A stretch of 64,000 nt of DNA from Hymenobacter terrestris (GTDB lineage Bacteria > Bacteroidota > Bacteroidia > Cytophagales > Hymenobacteraceae), in contig NZ_JABKAV010000012.1 in NCBI RefSeq assembly GCF_013377905.1, positions 28,947-92,946 of the forward strand, written 5' to 3'. Below the pieces are notes generated by a model, which was not told the origin of the DNA, ran no database searches, and saw only the letters and a program-made list of their open reading frames with translations. Numbering within the stretch: position 1 is the stretch's first letter; every line of letters starts with the position of its first letter. The position numbers were made by a program, and so were the translations under genes. Positions 61,359 through 64,000 of the stretch are shown here, one piece after another.

Positions 61359-62552
61359 ATGATTCTGCCCTACTTGTCCCTGCGTTCGGTATTGCTCCCC
61401 GGCCTGCTGTGTCTGGCTGCCACTGCCGCGCATGCCCAAGATCTGCGTACCATCACCACGGCTGTGCCCATCCTCACCATCAGCCCCGATTCGCGCTCTT
61501 CGGCGCTGGGCGAGGCGGGTGTGGCCATCAGCCCCGATGCCAACGCCGGCTTTTACAATCCTGGCAAGCTGGGCTTTGTGCGCTATCAGCACAGCGCCTC
61601 CCTTTCCTACACCCCTTGGCTGGCTGGCATCACAAACGATATGGGACTGGGCTATTTAAGCGGCACCACCAAACTCAGCGACCGAAGTACGCTGTCGGCC
61701 AACCTGATGTATTTTGATTTGGGTCAGATCAACTACCGCACCTCTACTGGGGCACCTAATGGTGACTTTAACCCCAAAGAATACGCCCTGACGGTAGGTT
61801 ACGGCCAGAAGTTGAGCGACAAGTTCGGAGTGGGTCTCAATGTGCGCTATGTCCGCTCCAACCTCACCGGCGGCAATAGCGGAGTCGATTCCAACCCCGC
61901 CAATGCCGTTGCCGTCGACCTCGGCGCGTACTACACCACTGACCTCACCATCGGAGCCGGCGACTATAACCTGGCTTTTGGCGGCGCTGTTTCCAACATC
62001 GGCAACAAAATCACCTACACCGACCCTACAAACGCGGATTTTCTGCCGACCAACCTGAAGCTGGGCACGGCCATTACCAAGGAGCTCGACCCCTATAACA
62101 AGCTTACGTTTAGCTTCGACGCCAACAAGCTCCTGGTGCCCTCTCCTTATTATGAAGAGGGTGTGGCCTCCAGCAATCCTGCAGTACAGGCTGAAAACGA
62201 CAAGCGCCGTGCCTACGGAATCGTGAAGGGCATCACCAGTTCATTCAGCGACGCACCGGGCGGATTCAGCGAGGAGCTTCAGGAAATCAACCTCTCGGCC
62301 GGCCTCGAATACACCTACAACGACCTGCTGATGGTGCGGGCCGGTTACTTCTACGAGAACCCTACCAAGGGCGACCGGCAGTACCTGAGCTTCGGTGCCG
62401 GTGTGCGTTACCAGGTGTTTGGGGTTGATGGCACTTACTTGGTGCCCAATTCTAAGGCCAATCCTTTGTCGCAAACATTACGGGTGTCGCTACACTTTAA
62501 CTTCAACGAACTAAGCGAAGCTTTCGGCCCATCCGGCAGCCCGGTTAACTAG
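61359..62552 (+). CDS. porV: T9SS outer-membrane protein PorV (LptO)
   Basis: A 397-residue FadL-like barrel with a signal peptide (ends AAHAQ). Segments PILTISPDSRSSALGEAG, NAGFYNPGKLGF and the closing LRVSLHFNF match PorV, which shuttles cargo from the SprA translocon to PorU. It directly follows porU. Confidence 0.94.
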   Translation: MILPYLSLRSVLLPGLLCLAATAAHAQDLRTITTAVPILTISPDSRSSALGEAGVAISPDANAGFYNPGKLGFVRYQHSASLSYTPWLAGITNDMGLGYLSGTTKLSDRSTLSANLMYFDLGQINYRTSTGAPNGDFNPKEYALTVGYGQKLSDKFGVGLNVRYVRSNLTGGNSGVDSNPANAVAVDLGAYYTTDLTIGAGDYNLAFGGAVSNIGNKITYTDPTNADFLPTNLKLGTAITKELDPYNKLTFSFDANKLLVPSPYYEEGVASSNPAVQAENDKRRAYGIVKGITSSFSDAPGGFSEELQEINLSAGLEYTYNDLLMVRAGYFYENPTKGDRQYLSFGAGVRYQVFGVDGTYLVPNSKANPLSQTLRVSLHFNFNELSEAFGPSGSPVN

Positions 62553-62574
62553 TTCTTCCCCTTCTTTGCAAAGT

Positions 62575-62669
62575 TGTCATTCCGAGCGAGGCGAGGAATC
62601 CGGCCGAACGCCATCGAACGATTCCGTTCGGCGTTTCATCCCGGATTTCCTGCTTCGCTCGGAATGACA
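62575..62669. repeat. GTCATTCCGAGC-family inverted repeat
   Basis: TGTCATTCCGAGCGAGGCG pairs with the opposing CGCTCGGAATGACA, with GGAATCCGG/CCGGATTTCC inside. It fills the porV-M16 gap and varies the family sequence (CATTCC in place of CATGCT). Confidence 0.7.
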
Positions 62670-62697
62670 GTTTTTCAGCCTTCCTAACTCAACTGAT

Positions 62698-63978
62698 TTG
62701 ATACTCGATCGAACCGTCGCTCCCCCTGTTCAGCCGCTGGCCCGCGTAACGCTGCCCGCGGCTGATGTGCTTTCGCTCCCCAACGGTGCCCGCCTGCACG
62801 TGCTGCGCAACGATGCCCAGCCCGTAGTGCGCCTGCAGGTAGTCTTCCCGGCCGGTAAGTGGTATGATCCCTCGGCAGGTGTGTCGCTGCTGGCAGCCCG
62901 GCTGCTACTCGAAGGCACCACCACCCGCACGGCCCGCCAGATTGCCGACGAAGTGGCCTTCTTTGGGGCCTCGCTGGATTGCGAACAAGGCTTCGACCGG
63001 GCCACGCTCACACTATATTGCCTCAGCCGCCACCTGCCACAATTACTGCCTCTAGTACAAGACGTCCTCACGGCGCCCATTTTCCCCGAAACAGAATTGG
63101 CCCTAGTGAAGACCCGTACCATCCAAAACGTGCGCGTAGAGCGGCAGAAAACCAGCTACCTAGCCTCCGAGAGCTTCTCGCGTCACCTCTTCGGCCCCGG
63201 CTACCCCTACGGCGTCACCTTTGATGAAGCTATATTCCAGGATATCACCTCCGACCAGGTCCGCAGCTTCTACCAGCAGCACTATAATTTTGCACAAGCC
63301 GAAATATTCCTGTGTGGCGACGTTACCAATGAGCACGTAACTCTGCTGACAGAGCAGTTAGGTGCCGCGACCGGCACCTTGGTTAAGGCCACCACTGCCG
63401 TGCCCCCACCTGCTATTTTGGCTCCGCAAGACTACGTAACGGTAGATGGAAGCCTGCAAGCTTCCTTACGTATCGGCCGCCTCTGGCCTGCCATAAGCCA
63501 TCCGCAAACCCACGCTCTCCAGGTGCTGGTGAAGGTTCTGGGAGGCTATTTCGGCTCGCGCCTGATGAAGAATATCCGCGAAGACAAAGGATTCACGTAC
63601 GGTATCTACGCCAGCGTACATCCGCGCGAGCATGCCACTAGCTTTGTTATTGGGTCCGATGTAAATGCCGCCAATGCACCTGCCGCTATCGAGGAGATAC
63701 AAAAGGAATTACGCCACCTCCAAGAAGAGCTGATCCCGTTAACCGAATTGCAAACTGTGAAGAACTACATGAGCGGTAAGTTCGCTAACGAACTCAGCAC
63801 GGTTTTCGAACAGTGCGACAAGTATAAGAATCTAGTTTTTTATAATTTACCAACCAGCTACTACTCTGACTTCGTAGCTCAGGTACAAGCCACCGATGCA
63901 GTAACCCTGCAGGAGTTGGCTCAAGAGTACCTCTCGCCAGATAAGATGATAGAAGTTGTTTCGGGCCCGAAGCAGTAG
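62698..63978 (+). CDS. M16-family protein lacking the zinc site
   Basis: A 426-residue, two-lobed M16 (insulinase-like) fold. The zinc motif HxxEH, expected near residue 60, is replaced by SLLAARLLLEG; the later Glu-rich motif is also missing. The C-terminal lobe is well kept, including MKNIREDKGFTYGIYAS, the Arg/Tyr substrate-binding region. This is the pattern of the non-catalytic partner in a two-subunit M16 protease; the zinc-bearing partner is not in the window. TTG start at 62698. Confidence 0.82.
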   Translation: MILDRTVAPPVQPLARVTLPAADVLSLPNGARLHVLRNDAQPVVRLQVVFPAGKWYDPSAGVSLLAARLLLEGTTTRTARQIADEVAFFGASLDCEQGFDRATLTLYCLSRHLPQLLPLVQDVLTAPIFPETELALVKTRTIQNVRVERQKTSYLASESFSRHLFGPGYPYGVTFDEAIFQDITSDQVRSFYQQHYNFAQAEIFLCGDVTNEHVTLLTEQLGAATGTLVKATTAVPPPAILAPQDYVTVDGSLQASLRIGRLWPAISHPQTHALQVLVKVLGGYFGSRLMKNIREDKGFTYGIYASVHPREHATSFVIGSDVNAANAPAAIEEIQKELRHLQEELIPLTELQTVKNYMSGKFANELSTVFEQCDKYKNLVFYNLPTSYYSDFVAQVQATDAVTLQELAQEYLSPDKMIEVVSGPKQ

Positions 63979-64000
63979 TTGTCCTGACCCGTGTAACGGC

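Overview
The window looks like one contiguous chromosomal stretch from a high-GC Bacteroidota bacterium, most likely Hymenobacter or a close relative in the Cytophagales. The support is: type IX secretion (T9SS) genes (PorU, PorV, PorP/SprF, cargo with type A and type B sorting tails), TAnnTTTG-type -7 promoter elements, few Shine-Dalgarno sites, HisIE and HisB fusions, and many palindromic intergenic repeats. No tRNA, rRNA, CRISPR array or complete insertion sequence was found.

Layout. 1-5.2 kb: HAD phosphatase, small lipoprotein, gyrA, TPR protein. 5.24-7.55 kb: an AT-rich island with one DUF5343-like gene and a 12-bp inverted match at its two edges. 7.6-12.1 kb: envelope glycolipid genes (GT39 transferase, sugar-nucleotide epimerase, duplicated LAB_N membrane protein, GT2). 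12.2-20.7 kb: a complete histidine operon on the minus strand (hisG-D-C-B-H-A-F, a zinc-ribbon gene, hisIE), preceded by a leader peptide containing HHHGYH and hairpins that look like a ribosome-mediated attenuator. 20.8-28.6 kb: DUF2911 protein, PQQ sugar dehydrogenase, a Crp/Fnr regulator with a TTGAC-N4-GTCAA operator before a sterol-desaturase-family gene, a TonB receptor, rpe and a phage-like zinc-ribbon gene.

29-34.2 kb: a giant T9SS type B surface protein with five tandem Ig-like repeats and its PorP/SprF partner. 34.2-37.3 kb: a remnant of a T9SS type A gene in a poly-C-rich patch, then a PIG-L deacetylase / methyltransferase / GT2 cluster. 37.4-42.5 kb: outer-membrane barrel, UbiA prenyltransferase, cold-shock protein, KdsC-like phosphatase, IscX, ferredoxin and DUF2520 protein. 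42.7-45.4 kb: a T9SS type A cargo protein. 45.8-50.8 kb: cytochrome c maturation operon ccmB-C-D-E-F, in which CcmE carries CPSKY instead of the usual His motif. 50.9-57.2 kb: a large PD40/barrel protein, FAD oxidoreductase, metallo-beta-lactamase-fold hydrolase and phosphatidylserine synthase. 57.4-64 kb: porU, porV and an M16-family protein that lacks the zinc site.

Much of the window serves the cell envelope: T9SS sortase and shuttle, two or three cargos, outer-membrane barrels, and lipid or glycan modification. Most of the rest is housekeeping. No wholly new multi-gene system stands out. The best leads are the his attenuator, the CxxxY CcmE operon, the Crp/Fnr operator, the GT39/LAB_N/GT2 set and the AT-rich island.
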